NCBI RefSeq assembly: GCF_016278775.1
Contig: NZ_JADQBF010000004.1
Coordinates: forward strand, 1-64,000
DNA: 64,000 nt
Direction of reading: 5' to 3'
Source: Demequina sp.
Lineage (GTDB): Bacteria; Actinomycetota; Actinomycetes; Actinomycetales; Demequinaceae
Positions within the stretch are counted from its first letter, which is position 1. Each line of letters starts with the position of its first letter. The notes under the pieces are model-generated. The model saw only the letters and a list, made by a program, of their open reading frames with translations. It had not been told where the DNA came from and did no database searches. Positions 41,622 through 51,124 of this stretch are shown in pieces. A program made the position numbers and the translations under genes.

Positions 41622-43619
41622 ATGGAGCGAAGCCAGGAGTTGTCCGTCGGCAGGATCCCCATCGTCAATGTCCAGCCGTCCCTTGAAGAAGGACGTTGGC
41701 CAGCTCGCGCCGTCGTAGCAGAGGCCGTCCCCGTGACGGCGACAATCTTTCGCGAGGGCCACGACGCCGAGGGTGCAACCTTGGTCGTGACCGACCCAAG
41801 CGGCAAGCAGCACACCATGCCGATGCCTCAAGACGACTGGGGAAACTCGCTGTACAAGGCGGTCTTCATTCCCACTCACGAGGGCATGCACTCGTTCCGA
41901 GTGGAGGCATGGTCGGACCCTGTCGGCTCGTGGGTACACGCCGCCGAAGTGAAGATTCACGCGGGCGTTGACGTTCAACTCATGCTCGCCGAAGGCGTAG
42001 ACGTCCTCACGCGCGCCAGGGACACCGTGCGCAGAGGCGCCGCGTCCAAGCAACACCTCACCGACGCGATCGCCGCGCTCACGGATGGGAAACTCGCCCC
42101 AGAGGCGCGTCTTGAAGCGGCGCTGTCCGACCAGGTGAGGCAGACGCTCGCGAAGGCGCCGCTGAGGGAGTGGGTGACCACGTCGGCGGAGTACCCGCTG
42201 CTCGTGCAACGCGAGAAGGCCCTGGTGTCGGCTTGGTACGAGATCTTCCCTCGGTCGGAAGGCGCCAAGCAAGACAAGAAGACGGGCGAGTGGACCTCCG
42301 GCACCTTTGCCACCGCGGCCAAGCGCTTGCCTGCGATCGCCGACATGGGATTCGACGTCGTCTACCTCACGCCGATTCATCCCATCGGCTCCACCCACCG
42401 CAAGGGCCGCAACAACGCGCTCGAGGCGGCGTCTGGCGACCCAGGCAGCCCCTATGCGATCGGATCGGAGGACGGCGGGCACGACGCTCTTCACCCCGAC
42501 CTGGGGACGATGCGGTCATTCAAGAACTTCGTGACGCACGCCAGGGACCTAGGGCTGGAGGTCGCTCTCGACGTGGCGCTCAACGCCTCGCCCAACCACC
42601 CCTGGCTTGACGAGCACCCGGAGTGGTTCACGACTCGGGCAGACGGCACCATCGCCTATGCGGAGAACCCTCCCAAGAAGTACCAAGACATCTACCCTTT
42701 CAACTTCGACAATGACCCAGAAGGGGTCTACCACGCCTGGCGAGGCGTGTTCAAGACCTGGATCGACGCGGGCGTCACGCTGTTTCGCATCGACAACCCT
42801 CACACGAAGCCGCTGACGTTCTGGGAGCGCCTGCTCAAGGACATCGCGCAGGAGCGTCCAGACGTCATCTTCCTGGCAGAGGCGTTCACGCGCCCGGCCA
42901 TGATGCACACCCTCGCCAAGATCGGGTTCCACCAGAGTTACACCTACTTCACGTGGCGCCAGACTGCAGAGGAGATGGGTGAGTACCTCGAGGAACTTGC
43001 TGGCGAATCGTCGTTCTACATGCGTCCCAACTTCTGGCCGACCACCCACGACATCCTCACCCCCGATATGCAGCGCGGAGGGCCTCCGTACTGGAAGATG
43101 CGCGCGGCACTCGCGGCCACGGGTGCGCCGTCCTACGGCATCTACACGGGTTACGAGTTTGTCGAGTCGGTGGCCAGGCCTGGCGTCGAGGAGCAAATCG
43201 ATAACGAGAAGTACGAGTACAAGCCGCGCGACTGGTCGAAGGCGGATGAGCATGGAATGCAGACGCTGCTCACCACGCTCAACTCATTGAGGTCGGATCA
43301 CGTGGCGTTGCGCAGACTGCGCGGACTCACCGTCCACCGCACCACCAACCCCAACATCTTGTGCTTCACCCGGCACGTGCCTGCGAACGAGTCGCCCAAG
43401 GGGCGAGCAGACACCGTCGTGGTGGTGGCGTCGTTCGATCCGCATGCAATCAACGATGCGATCGTCACTCTCGACATGAGTGCGATCAGCAAAGAAGACG
43501 ACGATCCGATTCACGTCCTGGACGCGATCACCGGAGCCACCTACACCTGGGGCCGTGAGTTCTTTGTGCGCCTCGATCCCTCGCAGACCCTGGTGCACGT
43601 GGCCACGGTGCGGCCGTGA
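41622..43619 (+). CDS. glgE: alpha-1,4-glucan:maltose-1-phosphate maltosyltransferase GlgE
   Basis: Extends alpha-1,4-glucan chains with maltosyl units from maltose-1-phosphate. 665 residues. N-terminal domain (GRIPIVNVQPSLEEGRWPAR, then VSAWYEIFPRSEGA), GH13_3 barrel with DVALNASPNHPWLDEHPEWF, PPKKYQDIYPFNFDND, nucleophile Asp391 in LFRIDNPHTKP and acid/base Glu420 in FLAEAFTRP. These positions are almost the same as in Streptomyces GlgE, as I recall them (D394, E423). glgB follows by 18 nt. treS and mak, the usual maltose-1-phosphate suppliers, are absent here. Confidence 0.96.
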   Translation: MERSQELSVGRIPIVNVQPSLEEGRWPARAVVAEAVPVTATIFREGHDAEGATLVVTDPSGKQHTMPMPQDDWGNSLYKAVFIPTHEGMHSFRVEAWSDPVGSWVHAAEVKIHAGVDVQLMLAEGVDVLTRARDTVRRGAASKQHLTDAIAALTDGKLAPEARLEAALSDQVRQTLAKAPLREWVTTSAEYPLLVQREKALVSAWYEIFPRSEGAKQDKKTGEWTSGTFATAAKRLPAIADMGFDVVYLTPIHPIGSTHRKGRNNALEAASGDPGSPYAIGSEDGGHDALHPDLGTMRSFKNFVTHARDLGLEVALDVALNASPNHPWLDEHPEWFTTRADGTIAYAENPPKKYQDIYPFNFDNDPEGVYHAWRGVFKTWIDAGVTLFRIDNPHTKPLTFWERLLKDIAQERPDVIFLAEAFTRPAMMHTLAKIGFHQSYTYFTWRQTAEEMGEYLEELAGESSFYMRPNFWPTTHDILTPDMQRGGPPYWKMRAALAATGAPSYGIYTGYEFVESVARPGVEEQIDNEKYEYKPRDWSKADEHGMQTLLTTLNSLRSDHVALRRLRGLTVHRTTNPNILCFTRHVPANESPKGRADTVVVVASFDPHAINDAIVTLDMSAISKEDDDPIHVLDAITGATYTWGREFFVRLDPSQTLVHVATVRP

Positions 43620-43637
43620 GCACGCTGGAGGAAAACT

Positions 43638-45806
43638 GTGACACGTGACATTGACCCGACGGCGTTGGCTGACATCCTCGCTGGCACCCACCACGAGCCG
43701 CACGCGGTTCTCGGACCACACGTCCAAGACGGCGGCGTCGTAGTAAGGGTATTGCGCCCTTTCGCCCGATCGATCATCATCGAGACGCTCGACGGCACCT
43801 TTCCCGCATCCCACGTTGAGGATGCTCTGTGGGAGGCGCAACTGCCCGGGGACGAGGTACCCGACTACCGAGTCAAGGTGACATACGACGGCGAGGAAAC
43901 CGCCTCCGACGACCCGTACCGCTTTCTCCCGACCTTGGGCGAGTTGGACCTGCACTTGATCAGGGAGGGCCGTCACGAACGGCTGTGGGACGTGCTCGGT
44001 GCGCACGTCAAGACCTACCCGTCCGTCATGGGCGAGGTGCACGGCACGTCATTCAGCGTGTGGGCGCCCAACGCCAGGGCGGTGCGCGTCGTGGGCGAGT
44101 TCAACCACTGGCAAGGAGTGGGCCACTCGATGCGCTCGCTCGGATCCTCCGGCGTGTGGGAGCTCTTCATCCCAGCGGTGACGGACGGTGCGCACTACAA
44201 GTTTGAGATCCTGGGCAAGGACGGCCACTGGAAGCAGCAGGCCGACCCCATGGCACGACGCACGGAGGTGCCGCCGCACACCGCCTCAATCGTCACCGCG
44301 AGCGACTACGCCTGGAGCGACGAGACGTGGCTGGACAACCGCGCCAAGCACTCCGCGCACAACTCCCCCATGTCCGTCTACGAGGTCCATTTGGGGTCGT
44401 GGAAGCAGGGCCTCAGTTACCGCGACCTCGCCGACGAGCTCATCCCCTACGTGCGCGACATGGGCTTCACGCACCTCGAACTGCTGCCCGTCATGGAGCA
44501 CCCGTTTGGCGGCTCGTGGGGCTATCAGGTGACGTCGTACTACGCCCCCACCTCACGGTTCGGCGAGCCAGACGACTTGCGGTACTTCATCGACCGCGCA
44601 CACCAAGAGGGCCTCGGCGTGTTGCTCGACTGGGTCCCTGGCCACTTCCCCAAGGATGCGTGGGCATTAGGACGTTTCGATGGCAGCCCGCTGTACGAGC
44701 ACCCGGACCCGCTGCGTGGTGAGCAGCCAGACTGGGGCACATTCATCTTCGACTTCGGCCGGGCGGAGGTGCGCAACTTCCTCGTGGCGAATGCCCTGTA
44801 TTGGCTTCAAGAGTTCCATGCCGACGGCCTGCGCGTGGATGCCGTCGCCTCGATGCTGTATCTCGACTATTCGCGCGAAGCCGGTCAGTGGCGACCCAAC
44901 ATTCACGGCGGCAGGGAGAACCTCGACGCCATCGCCTTCCTGCAGGAAACCAACGCCACCGCGTACAAGAACGTGCCTGGAATTGTGATGATTGCGGAGG
45001 AGTCCACGGCGTGGCCAGGCGTGACGGCGCCGACGTCTGGGGGCGGGCTTGGCTTTGGCATCAAGTGGAACATGGGGTGGATGAACGACACCCTGCGCTA
45101 CTTGGCGGAGGCTCCCATCCACCGCTCGTATCACCACCACACCGTCACGTTCTCGCTGATGTACGCGTTCTCGGAGCATTTCATGCTGCCGCTGTCCCAC
45201 GACGAGGTGGTCCACGGCAAGGGCTCCCTGTACGAACGCATGCCGGGAGACCACTGGCAGAAACTGGCGGGCCTGCGTACCTTGCTCGCCTACCAGTGGT
45301 CGCACCCAGGGAAGAAGCTCATCTTCATGGGAGACGAATTCGGCCAGTCGGCGGAGTGGTCCGAGGGCCGCTCGCTCGACTGGTGGCTCACGGAGGACCC
45401 TCTCCACGACGGACTGCGGCGCCTCGTGGGCGACCTGAACGCCCTTTACCGCGCTCAGCCAGCCCTCTGGGAGCGAGACGAAGACGCGTCCGCCTTCCGG
45501 TGGATCGATGCCGACGACTCGACGCACAACGTCATCTCCTTTGTCCGCTACGCGACGGACGAGACGCCCGTGGTGGTGGCGGTGAACTTCGCCGGCACGC
45601 CTCACGAGGACTATCGGCTCGCCTTCCCGCACGCGGGCGCGTGGGACGAGGTCCTCAACACCGACGCAGAGAACTATGGCGGCTCGGGAGTGGGCAACCT
45701 GGGGCGTGTCGAAGCCGCGGCGAAACCCCACCAAGGCTACGAAGCCTCGGCCACCGTGAGGCTGCCTCCGCTCGGCGCCGTGTTCTTCACACCTGCGGCC
45801 GAATAG
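43638..45806 (+). CDS. glgB: 1,4-alpha-glucan branching enzyme GlgB
   Basis: Introduces alpha-1,6 branches into the glucan made by GlgE. 722 residues with an N-terminal beta domain (about 1-100), CBM48 (about 125-215, [20 protein letters not shown]), and GH13 barrel: [14 protein letters not shown], nucleophile Asp401 in [17 protein letters not shown], acid/base Glu454 in MIAEEST, and [18 protein letters not shown] start after GGAGG. It is translationally close to glgE and probably shares its promoter. Convergent with the gene at 45814, with only 7 nt between stops. Confidence 0.96.
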   Translation: MTRDIDPTALADILAGTHHEPHAVLGPHVQDGGVVVRVLRPFARSIIIETLDGTFPASHVEDALWEAQLPGDEVPDYRVKVTYDGEETASDDPYRFLPTLGELDLHLIREGRHERLWDVLGAHVKTYPSVMGEVHGTSFSVWAPNARAVRVVGEFNHWQGVGHSMRSLGSSGVWELFIPAVTDGAHYKFEILGKDGHWKQQADPMARRTEVPPHTASIVTASDYAWSDETWLDNRAKHSAHNSPMSVYEVHLGSWKQGLSYRDLADELIPYVRDMGFTHLELLPVMEHPFGGSWGYQVTSYYAPTSRFGEPDDLRYFIDRAHQEGLGVLLDWVPGHFPKDAWALGRFDGSPLYEHPDPLRGEQPDWGTFIFDFGRAEVRNFLVANALYWLQEFHADGLRVDAVASMLYLDYSREAGQWRPNIHGGRENLDAIAFLQETNATAYKNVPGIVMIAEESTAWPGVTAPTSGGGLGFGIKWNMGWMNDTLRYLAEAPIHRSYHHHTVTFSLMYAFSEHFMLPLSHDEVVHGKGSLYERMPGDHWQKLAGLRTLLAYQWSHPGKKLIFMGDEFGQSAEWSEGRSLDWWLTEDPLHDGLRRLVGDLNALYRAQPALWERDEDASAFRWIDADDSTHNVISFVRYATDETPVVVAVNFAGTPHEDYRLAFPHAGAWDEVLNTDAENYGGSGVGNLGRVEAAAKPHQGYEASATVRLPPLGAVFFTPAAE

Positions 45807-45813
45807 GCGCCGC

Positions 45814-46725
45814 CTAGTACAGGGCGCTCGCGAGCCGCTGGCGCGCGGAACTGACGCGCGGGTCTGTGGGCCCCACCACGTCAAACAATTCGATCAACCG
45901 TGCCCTGACGCGTTCCCTGTCAGGCCCCGCACTCGCACGCACTGCATCGATCAGGCGGTCGAACGCGTCGTCGATCATCCCCCCCAACACGTCCAGGTCA
46001 GCAACAGCGAGTTGAGCGTCAAGGTCGCTCGGGGCATCGGCCGCCGCCTTGCGCACCTGGGCGGCGTCCGCGGCGCCGCTGCGAGCGATGAGGGACACCT
46101 GTGCCTTGCCAGCGCGCGCGTCGGCGTCCTTCGGGTTCTCCTTGAGGGCCTGGTCGTAGGCCGCAACTGCCGCCTCGTAGTCCTCGCGCTCGATCGCATC
46201 GAAGGCGGCCTGGTGAAGCGGCGGGAGAGGCTTTTCTTCTGCCTCGCCCTCTTGCTCCGCACCGGGAGCCTCTCCAGAGTCGCGCACGTCCATGCCTGCC
46301 TCCTGGGCGACCTGAGCCACTTGGGAGAACACGTCGACCAACTGCCCATCGTCTGGCGTGCCCTGGAAGAGCGGCACCGGTCGACCCGCCAGGAGCGCAA
46401 GCATGGCTGGCACCGCCTGGAGTTGGAAGGCCTCAGCCAGCCCTGGCTCGGCGTCCACGTCGACGGTGACAAGGGCCACGGTGTCGCCATAGCGCGCCAA
46501 GTGCGCCACGACGCGCTCCCGCAACTCGTCGCATTGCGGCGCCGCCGCAGAGCACAGCAGCACGTAGATGGGCCGCCGAGTCGACTCCTGGAGGTACTCG
46601 CCAGCGTTGGCCTCCGTCATGGCCTGCGGCCCGGCGGCCACGCCGCCTTCCTGCCGTCCCTGCTGAGGCTTGGCCGCGAGGGCGGCGAGGTCAACAACAC
46701 CGCTGAACGGGGGTAGCGAAGTCAT
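45814..46725 (-). CDS. CnoX/YbbN-like thioredoxin-fold TPR protein
   Basis: A 303-residue soluble protein, likely a co-chaperone. Residues about 35-135 form a thioredoxin-like domain (RPIYVLLCSAAAPQCDELRE, VALVTVDVDAEPGLAEAF, QLQAVPAMLALLAGRPVPLF with the cis-Pro). The CxxC is missing; the site reads CSAAAPQC. A low-complexity acidic linker (EAPGAEQEGEAEEK) leads to TPR-like repeats to the C-terminus (FDAIEREDYEAAVAAYDQAL). AAAGGA precedes the ATG. Actinobacterial relatives are annotated as tetratricopeptide or co-chaperone YbbN. Confidence 0.85.
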   Translation of the reverse strand: MTSLPPFSGVVDLAALAAKPQQGRQEGGVAAGPQAMTEANAGEYLQESTRRPIYVLLCSAAAPQCDELRERVVAHLARYGDTVALVTVDVDAEPGLAEAFQLQAVPAMLALLAGRPVPLFQGTPDDGQLVDVFSQVAQVAQEAGMDVRDSGEAPGAEQEGEAEEKPLPPLHQAAFDAIEREDYEAAVAAYDQALKENPKDADARAGKAQVSLIARSGAADAAQVRKAAADAPSDLDAQLAVADLDVLGGMIDDAFDRLIDAVRASAGPDRERVRARLIELFDVVGPTDPRVSSARQRLASALY

Positions 46726-46748
46726 AGCGTCCTTTCTCGGGGTGTGCG

Positions 46749-47717
46749 TTACGGCTTGATGGACACAAGGTGATGCTCGGCCGCCACTACTCCAGGCAAC
46801 TCCTCCTGGCCGGGCGGGGGTACCGACAGCACCACGAAGTCCCGGTAGTTGTACGTGACCGTGTCCTTCGCTGTGCCTTGCAGCAACGGTGCATCACGTG
46901 CGGACAGTTTGAGGGTCGCGTCCTTGACTTTGAATGACGAGGCGATCTCGATCGGCGCGAAGATCAGCGCGCCGCCGTCGGAGGTGGCAAGCGCGAAGGT
47001 GGAGGCGAAGTCGGGTTGGACGGTGTCCACGTAGGCTCCGCTGGCCCCCTTTGCCGCCTTGGAGAGCGCTGCCCTGGCCCCGAACAGCTGTTCAGAGTAA
47101 GAGTCCGGCGCGAAGGCGGCGGCCAACTCGCTGTCTGCGCCTTGGCGCAGGTACTCAACGTAATCCTCCAGGGCCTTGCGGGGCGAAGGGTCGATGCCCT
47201 CCTCGCCGAGCGCGAGAGGCTCCGCACCGTTGATCTGTCCCGGCATGGCTGGCAACACCGCGCCAGGAATCATGTGCGCCCACGCGACCAGCCGATACGG
47301 CTGCTCGACTGACTCCTGGACCCAGAGGTAGACCACCGGAGTGAGTTCACCTTCTGGCGGTTCTGACACAGCGGCGAACATCCGCGGCCATGTCTCGGAC
47401 CGCGACACGTAGATGCCCTGCATCTGTTCAGGCAAGACGGACACGGGTGCCTCCGCGACCTTGCCCGCGACGGTGTACTCGGCTCCTCTGACAAGCGCGG
47501 CATCGGCCGCGAAACGCGGTGCGAACAACTCCGGGTCCTTGGCAGCGTCCGCGGCGCTCAGCTCGGCAAACGTGGACTCAATGATGGCGGCGGCCTGAGG
47601 CTCCGTCAGCGCCGCCTCCGCCTCGAGCGAGGGGGTGGCGCCTGGCACTGGAGGCGCTGCGGCGCACCCGGCAAGCGCAAGCACGGCAACGGTCACTGCG
47701 ACAACTGTGCGCCTCAT
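46749..47717 (-). CDS. lipoprotein, function unknown
   Basis: A 322-residue exported lipoprotein with signal peptide and lipobox LAGC (Cys18). The mature protein has two similar-sized alpha/beta parts without enzyme motifs. I recall actinobacterial proteins of this size and pattern as DUF8094-like, but cannot verify it. Its ATG overlaps the stop of the upstream membrane-protein gene (ATGA), so the two act as a pair and may form an envelope complex. Confidence 0.75.
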   Translation of the reverse strand: MRRTVVAVTVAVLALAGCAAAPPVPGATPSLEAEAALTEPQAAAIIESTFAELSAADAAKDPELFAPRFAADAALVRGAEYTVAGKVAEAPVSVLPEQMQGIYVSRSETWPRMFAAVSEPPEGELTPVVYLWVQESVEQPYRLVAWAHMIPGAVLPAMPGQINGAEPLALGEEGIDPSPRKALEDYVEYLRQGADSELAAAFAPDSYSEQLFGARAALSKAAKGASGAYVDTVQPDFASTFALATSDGGALIFAPIEIASSFKVKDATLKLSARDAPLLQGTAKDTVTYNYRDFVVLSVPPPGQEELPGVVAAEHHLVSIKP

Positions 47718-48613
47718 GACTGGCCTCCCTTCTCGTCCTTGTCGTCTTTCTCGTCGCTCTGGTCCTTGTGGTCTTTCTCGTCGTTCTCGTCCAGGTCAAC
47801 GTCGGGAAGCGTCGAACCCGCCAATCTGCGTTCGCGCCTCGAACCGGGCTTGACGTCTTCGCCCGTCGCGATGCGGGAACGCTTGGTGGTCCATGACTCG
47901 ACGCGCTCCTGAAGCGGGCGCAGGTCCACGAGCGCTGACAGCACCGCGAGCAACCCGAGCGCGGTGAGGGCTGCGCCGATCCAGGTGAGGGGGCTGATCC
48001 ATGCGTCATTGACCTGCCGCTCCGCGCTGATCTCAATCGCGCCAAGGTTGCTGCCATCGACGGAGTTCACGACGAAGTACTCTCCGGGCGGCACCGCTGA
48101 CACCGCGACCGACACGCGGTCAACGCCCGCCCAGTTCTGCCGCCACAGGTCGCCTGATCCGTAGTCGTAGACCTCTTCCGGCGCGTCGGCCCCGGCCTCA
48201 TCCGGGCTGGGCGAGGGGCTCGCCGAGGGGCTAGGCTCGGCCGACGCTGTTGGCTCGGCGCTCGCTGACGGCGAGGGCGACTCGACGTCGGCGGTGATGC
48301 GCGAGGCCGTGCGCGTCGTGAGGATGTCCCACGACTCGTAGCCGGTGATGTAGGTGGCGGAGTGCTCGCCAAGCCACGCGACCGCGTCGACTGGCCGCCC
48401 GGCGTGCGCCTCGACGCCACCGTCCGCCGTCACGGCGAGCCGCTGCAATTCGGGAAGCGCCAGCACCTCTGGGGCGAGCACGACCACCGGAGTGTCGAGA
48501 GTCGCTTGGGTAACCACGGAATGTTCGGGCCTCATGCCCTGGGCAATGAGCCCAGCGATCATCATCAGCAGCCCAAGGGCCCCCGCAATGATCGCTGTGG
48601 TGCGTAACGTCAC
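47714..48613 (-). CDS. two-TM membrane protein with Lys/Asp-rich cytoplasmic tail
   Basis: A 299-residue protein with GTG start 48613, supported by GGAGG eight nt upstream. TM1 is at about 5-26 (AIIAGALGLLMMIAGLIAQG) and TM2 at about 210-230 (WIGAALTALGLLAVLSALVD). The domain between them is extracellular and contains a Pro/Ser/Ala-rich linker (about 113-140) like a wall-spanning spacer. The cytoplasmic end is highly charged, with DEKDHKDQSDEKDDKDEK near the C-terminus. Function unknown; translationally coupled to the lipoprotein gene. Confidence 0.78.
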   Translation of the reverse strand: MTLRTTAIIAGALGLLMMIAGLIAQGMRPEHSVVTQATLDTPVVVLAPEVLALPELQRLAVTADGGVEAHAGRPVDAVAWLGEHSATYITGYESWDILTTRTASRITADVESPSPSASAEPTASAEPSPSASPSPSPDEAGADAPEEVYDYGSGDLWRQNWAGVDRVSVAVSAVPPGEYFVVNSVDGSNLGAIEISAERQVNDAWISPLTWIGAALTALGLLAVLSALVDLRPLQERVESWTTKRSRIATGEDVKPGSRRERRLAGSTLPDVDLDENDEKDHKDQSDEKDDKDEKGGQS

Positions 48614-48741
48614 GTCTTTTCCTCCAGTGTCCGGCGTACAGTCTAGGAGACAACGCACGAGAACCCCCAGGTGTCGCTTTGTCATGCCCAGTGGCCGCGA
48701 CTAATGTGGTGTGACGCTGGGCCCAGCGATGAGGAGAACCG

Positions 48742-50679
48742 ATGGCCGACGAGACCCTGCCCTTCCCTGTCGCCATGCGCGGCTACGACCGCGATGCAGT
48801 GACGGCGCACCTGCAAAGGCTCGAAGAGTCACTTGCGCAGGCGCAAGGAACAGCCGATCAGGCGCGCCAGGAGGCGGAACAAGCCAAGCGCGCTCTCGAC
48901 GACGCCCAACGCAATCTCAAAGAGACGGACCAGCCCACCTACAAGGGCCTGGGCGCCCGCGTTGAGCACTTGTTGCGTTCGGCGGAAGAGCAGTCGGCCG
49001 ATGTCATCAATCGGGCCAATACTCACGCTCAAGACACGATCGCCAGGGCAAACGTCGCCGCACAGCAGTTGCGCGCTCGCGCCGACAACGAGGTGTCGGA
49101 GATTCTGGCCCAGAGTCGACGCGAGGCTGACGAGGTCAAGGTCGCCGCCGAGAGTGCTGCGCAGTCGACCCACGAGGCCTCTGAACGCCAAGCGACAGAG
49201 ACGCTCGCCAAGTCTCAGCGAGAGGCGGATCGCATCAGGTCCGTCATCGACACCGAGATCGCCGAGAAGCGCACGGGTGCCGAGCGCGAGGTGCACGCCA
49301 TGCGTGCCACCGCCGAGCGTGAGATCACGGAACTCAAGGTGTCGAGCCAGCGCGAAGCCACCGAGCTGGTGGACGCGGCACGCGGCGAGGCCGAATCCAC
49401 CGTGAGCAACGCTCAGGCTGAGGCGCAGCGACTGCGCGACGAGGCGGAGCAGATTCTTGTCGCGGCGCGCGAGGAGGCCGACAGGCTCTCCGTGGAGGCG
49501 GCCGACAAGTTGGCTGCGGCCGACGCCGACGCTCAGGCCACCCTGGAGCGCGCCAACGACGAGGCGACGACGCTGCAGCGCGAGGCCGCTTCAATCCGAG
49601 CCGAGGCAGACAAGCACGCCGCCTCCGCACTCGCGGCAGGTCGCCGCGAGGCCGCGCAGATCATGTCGTCCGTCCAGGCAGAGGCGGAGAGCCTCAAGGC
49701 CGAGGCCTCGCAATACCATGCGACGACCATTGCGGAGGCTGACAAGTACGAGCAGGCTACGCGCGAACAGGCCGACCGCTACTTCGCCGCGAAGGTGGGC
49801 GAGGCCGACCAGTACCACGGCTCCAAGTTGGTCGAGGCCGACCAGTACCACGCCACCACCACTGCGGACGCGGACCAGTATGACGCCGACCTGAGGGCGG
49901 CTGCGGAGCACTATGACGTGCAGATGCGCCAGCGTGCCGACAACGAGACGGCGGACCTCCGCAAGCGAGCCGACTCCGACACCAAGAAGTTGCGTGCCCA
50001 GGTGGCGGCGGAGGTCAAGGCGTTGCGCGACGAGGCCGCAGCCGAGACCGAGGCCCTGTTGAGCGACGCTCGCGGCCAGGCCAAGAGCATGATCGACTCG
50101 GCCGCCAATGAGGCCCAGCAATTGCGCTCGGAGGCCCACGCGGACGCGGAGTCAGCCAAAGAGGAGGCCCGCCGGACTCGGGAGGACCTGCAGATCGAGG
50201 TCGCTCAGCGCCGCGAGGCGGCAGAGGCGGCCCTCGCGGAACGCCACAACGCCGCGCAGGCCGAGTCGGAGGAGATGGTGGCGGACGCCAGGACCAGGGC
50301 GGACGAGGCCGAGGCGAGGCTCGCTGACGCTCTCGAGCGCGCGGAGCAGGCCCGCCGAGACGCGGAGGAGCACGCTCGCACCCTGTTGAGCAATGCACGC
50401 CACAACGCCGACGACATCGTCTCCCAGTCGCGAGAGCACGCCGAGACGATCATCTCCGAGGCCGTCACCGATGCCGAGAGGGAGCGCTCGATGGCCTCGA
50501 AGGAGGTGGAGGAACTCAACCTGCAGCGCGAGTCGATTACCAACTACCTCGATGACTTGCGGTCCTTGCTGTCATCTGACCCCGTGAATAACCTCGCGGC
50601 AGCCGCGAAGCTGGTGGACGAGCACGCCGCCGAGAATGCGGCGGATTCTTCTGAAGACAACTCCACCCAAGAGAACTGA
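48742..50679 (+). CDS. Scy/DivIVA-like polarity coiled-coil protein
   Basis: A 645-residue, almost wholly helical protein. Residues 1-30 (LPFPVAMRGYDRDAVTAHLQ) resemble the membrane-binding DivIVA head. The rest is a long coiled coil rich in 11-residue (hendecad) repeats, as in Streptomyces Scy. From residue 325 to 391 seven tyrosines occur exactly every 11 residues, in motifs such as EADQY. The C-terminal end is acidic. Such proteins organise cell poles or cytoskeleton. GAGGAG lies before the ATG. A small gene follows directly in an operon. Confidence 0.83.
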   Translation: MADETLPFPVAMRGYDRDAVTAHLQRLEESLAQAQGTADQARQEAEQAKRALDDAQRNLKETDQPTYKGLGARVEHLLRSAEEQSADVINRANTHAQDTIARANVAAQQLRARADNEVSEILAQSRREADEVKVAAESAAQSTHEASERQATETLAKSQREADRIRSVIDTEIAEKRTGAEREVHAMRATAEREITELKVSSQREATELVDAARGEAESTVSNAQAEAQRLRDEAEQILVAAREEADRLSVEAADKLAAADADAQATLERANDEATTLQREAASIRAEADKHAASALAAGRREAAQIMSSVQAEAESLKAEASQYHATTIAEADKYEQATREQADRYFAAKVGEADQYHGSKLVEADQYHATTTADADQYDADLRAAAEHYDVQMRQRADNETADLRKRADSDTKKLRAQVAAEVKALRDEAAAETEALLSDARGQAKSMIDSAANEAQQLRSEAHADAESAKEEARRTREDLQIEVAQRREAAEAALAERHNAAQAESEEMVADARTRADEAEARLADALERAEQARRDAEEHARTLLSNARHNADDIVSQSREHAETIISEAVTDAERERSMASKEVEELNLQRESITNYLDDLRSLLSSDPVNNLAAAAKLVDEHAAENAADSSEDNSTQEN

Positions 50680-50680
50680 C

Positions 50681-51091
50681 GTGGCCGCCGATCGCGGGCA
50701 GGATGCGTTCGCTCAAGCCGCGCGGCTCGATCGGCAACGTCAGGCGGAGAGTGCTCAGGCCGCGGCGAAGGTGCGAGCCTTCGCGGCCAGCGCGAAGGCC
50801 GCGGGAATCGAGCCGACGCGGCTGACCGCTCGGCCCTATTCTGGGCGGACGACACTCAAAACCAACGTCACGGGCTGGTACATCAAGCGCGACTGCAGCG
50901 TGGGGGTGAGCGTCGACGGCGACTTCTACTTGCTGCACGCCCCTGGCGGCTGGTCGGCGAGATTCAAGGGCGTGCACCTCGAGCCGGCAGACCCTCCCCT
51001 AGAGCTTGGTCGCGGGGCGCGTGACGGCGAGTCAATGCCCATCGACAAGGCGCTCGCCATCCGGCTTGAGGCTGGCAATACCTGGCCGTAG
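50681..51091 (+). CDS. small protein downstream of polarity coiled coil, function unknown
   Basis: A 136-residue protein with GTG start 50681, just 1 nt after the stop of the coiled-coil gene, so the pair is co-translated. Residues 1-45 form an Ala/Arg-rich helix (AFAQAARLDRQRQAESAQAA). The C-terminal part is beta-rich: GRTTLKTNVTGWYIKRDCSVG, VDGDFYLLHAPGGWSARFKG. No enzyme motif is visible. Context suggests a partner of the polarity protein. Confidence 0.72.
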   Translation: MAADRGQDAFAQAARLDRQRQAESAQAAAKVRAFAASAKAAGIEPTRLTARPYSGRTTLKTNVTGWYIKRDCSVGVSVDGDFYLLHAPGGWSARFKGVHLEPADPPLELGRGARDGESMPIDKALAIRLEAGNTWP

Positions 51092-51124
51092 TTGCCGCGA
51101 TGGAGCTGGTGGGACCAAGCCCAC

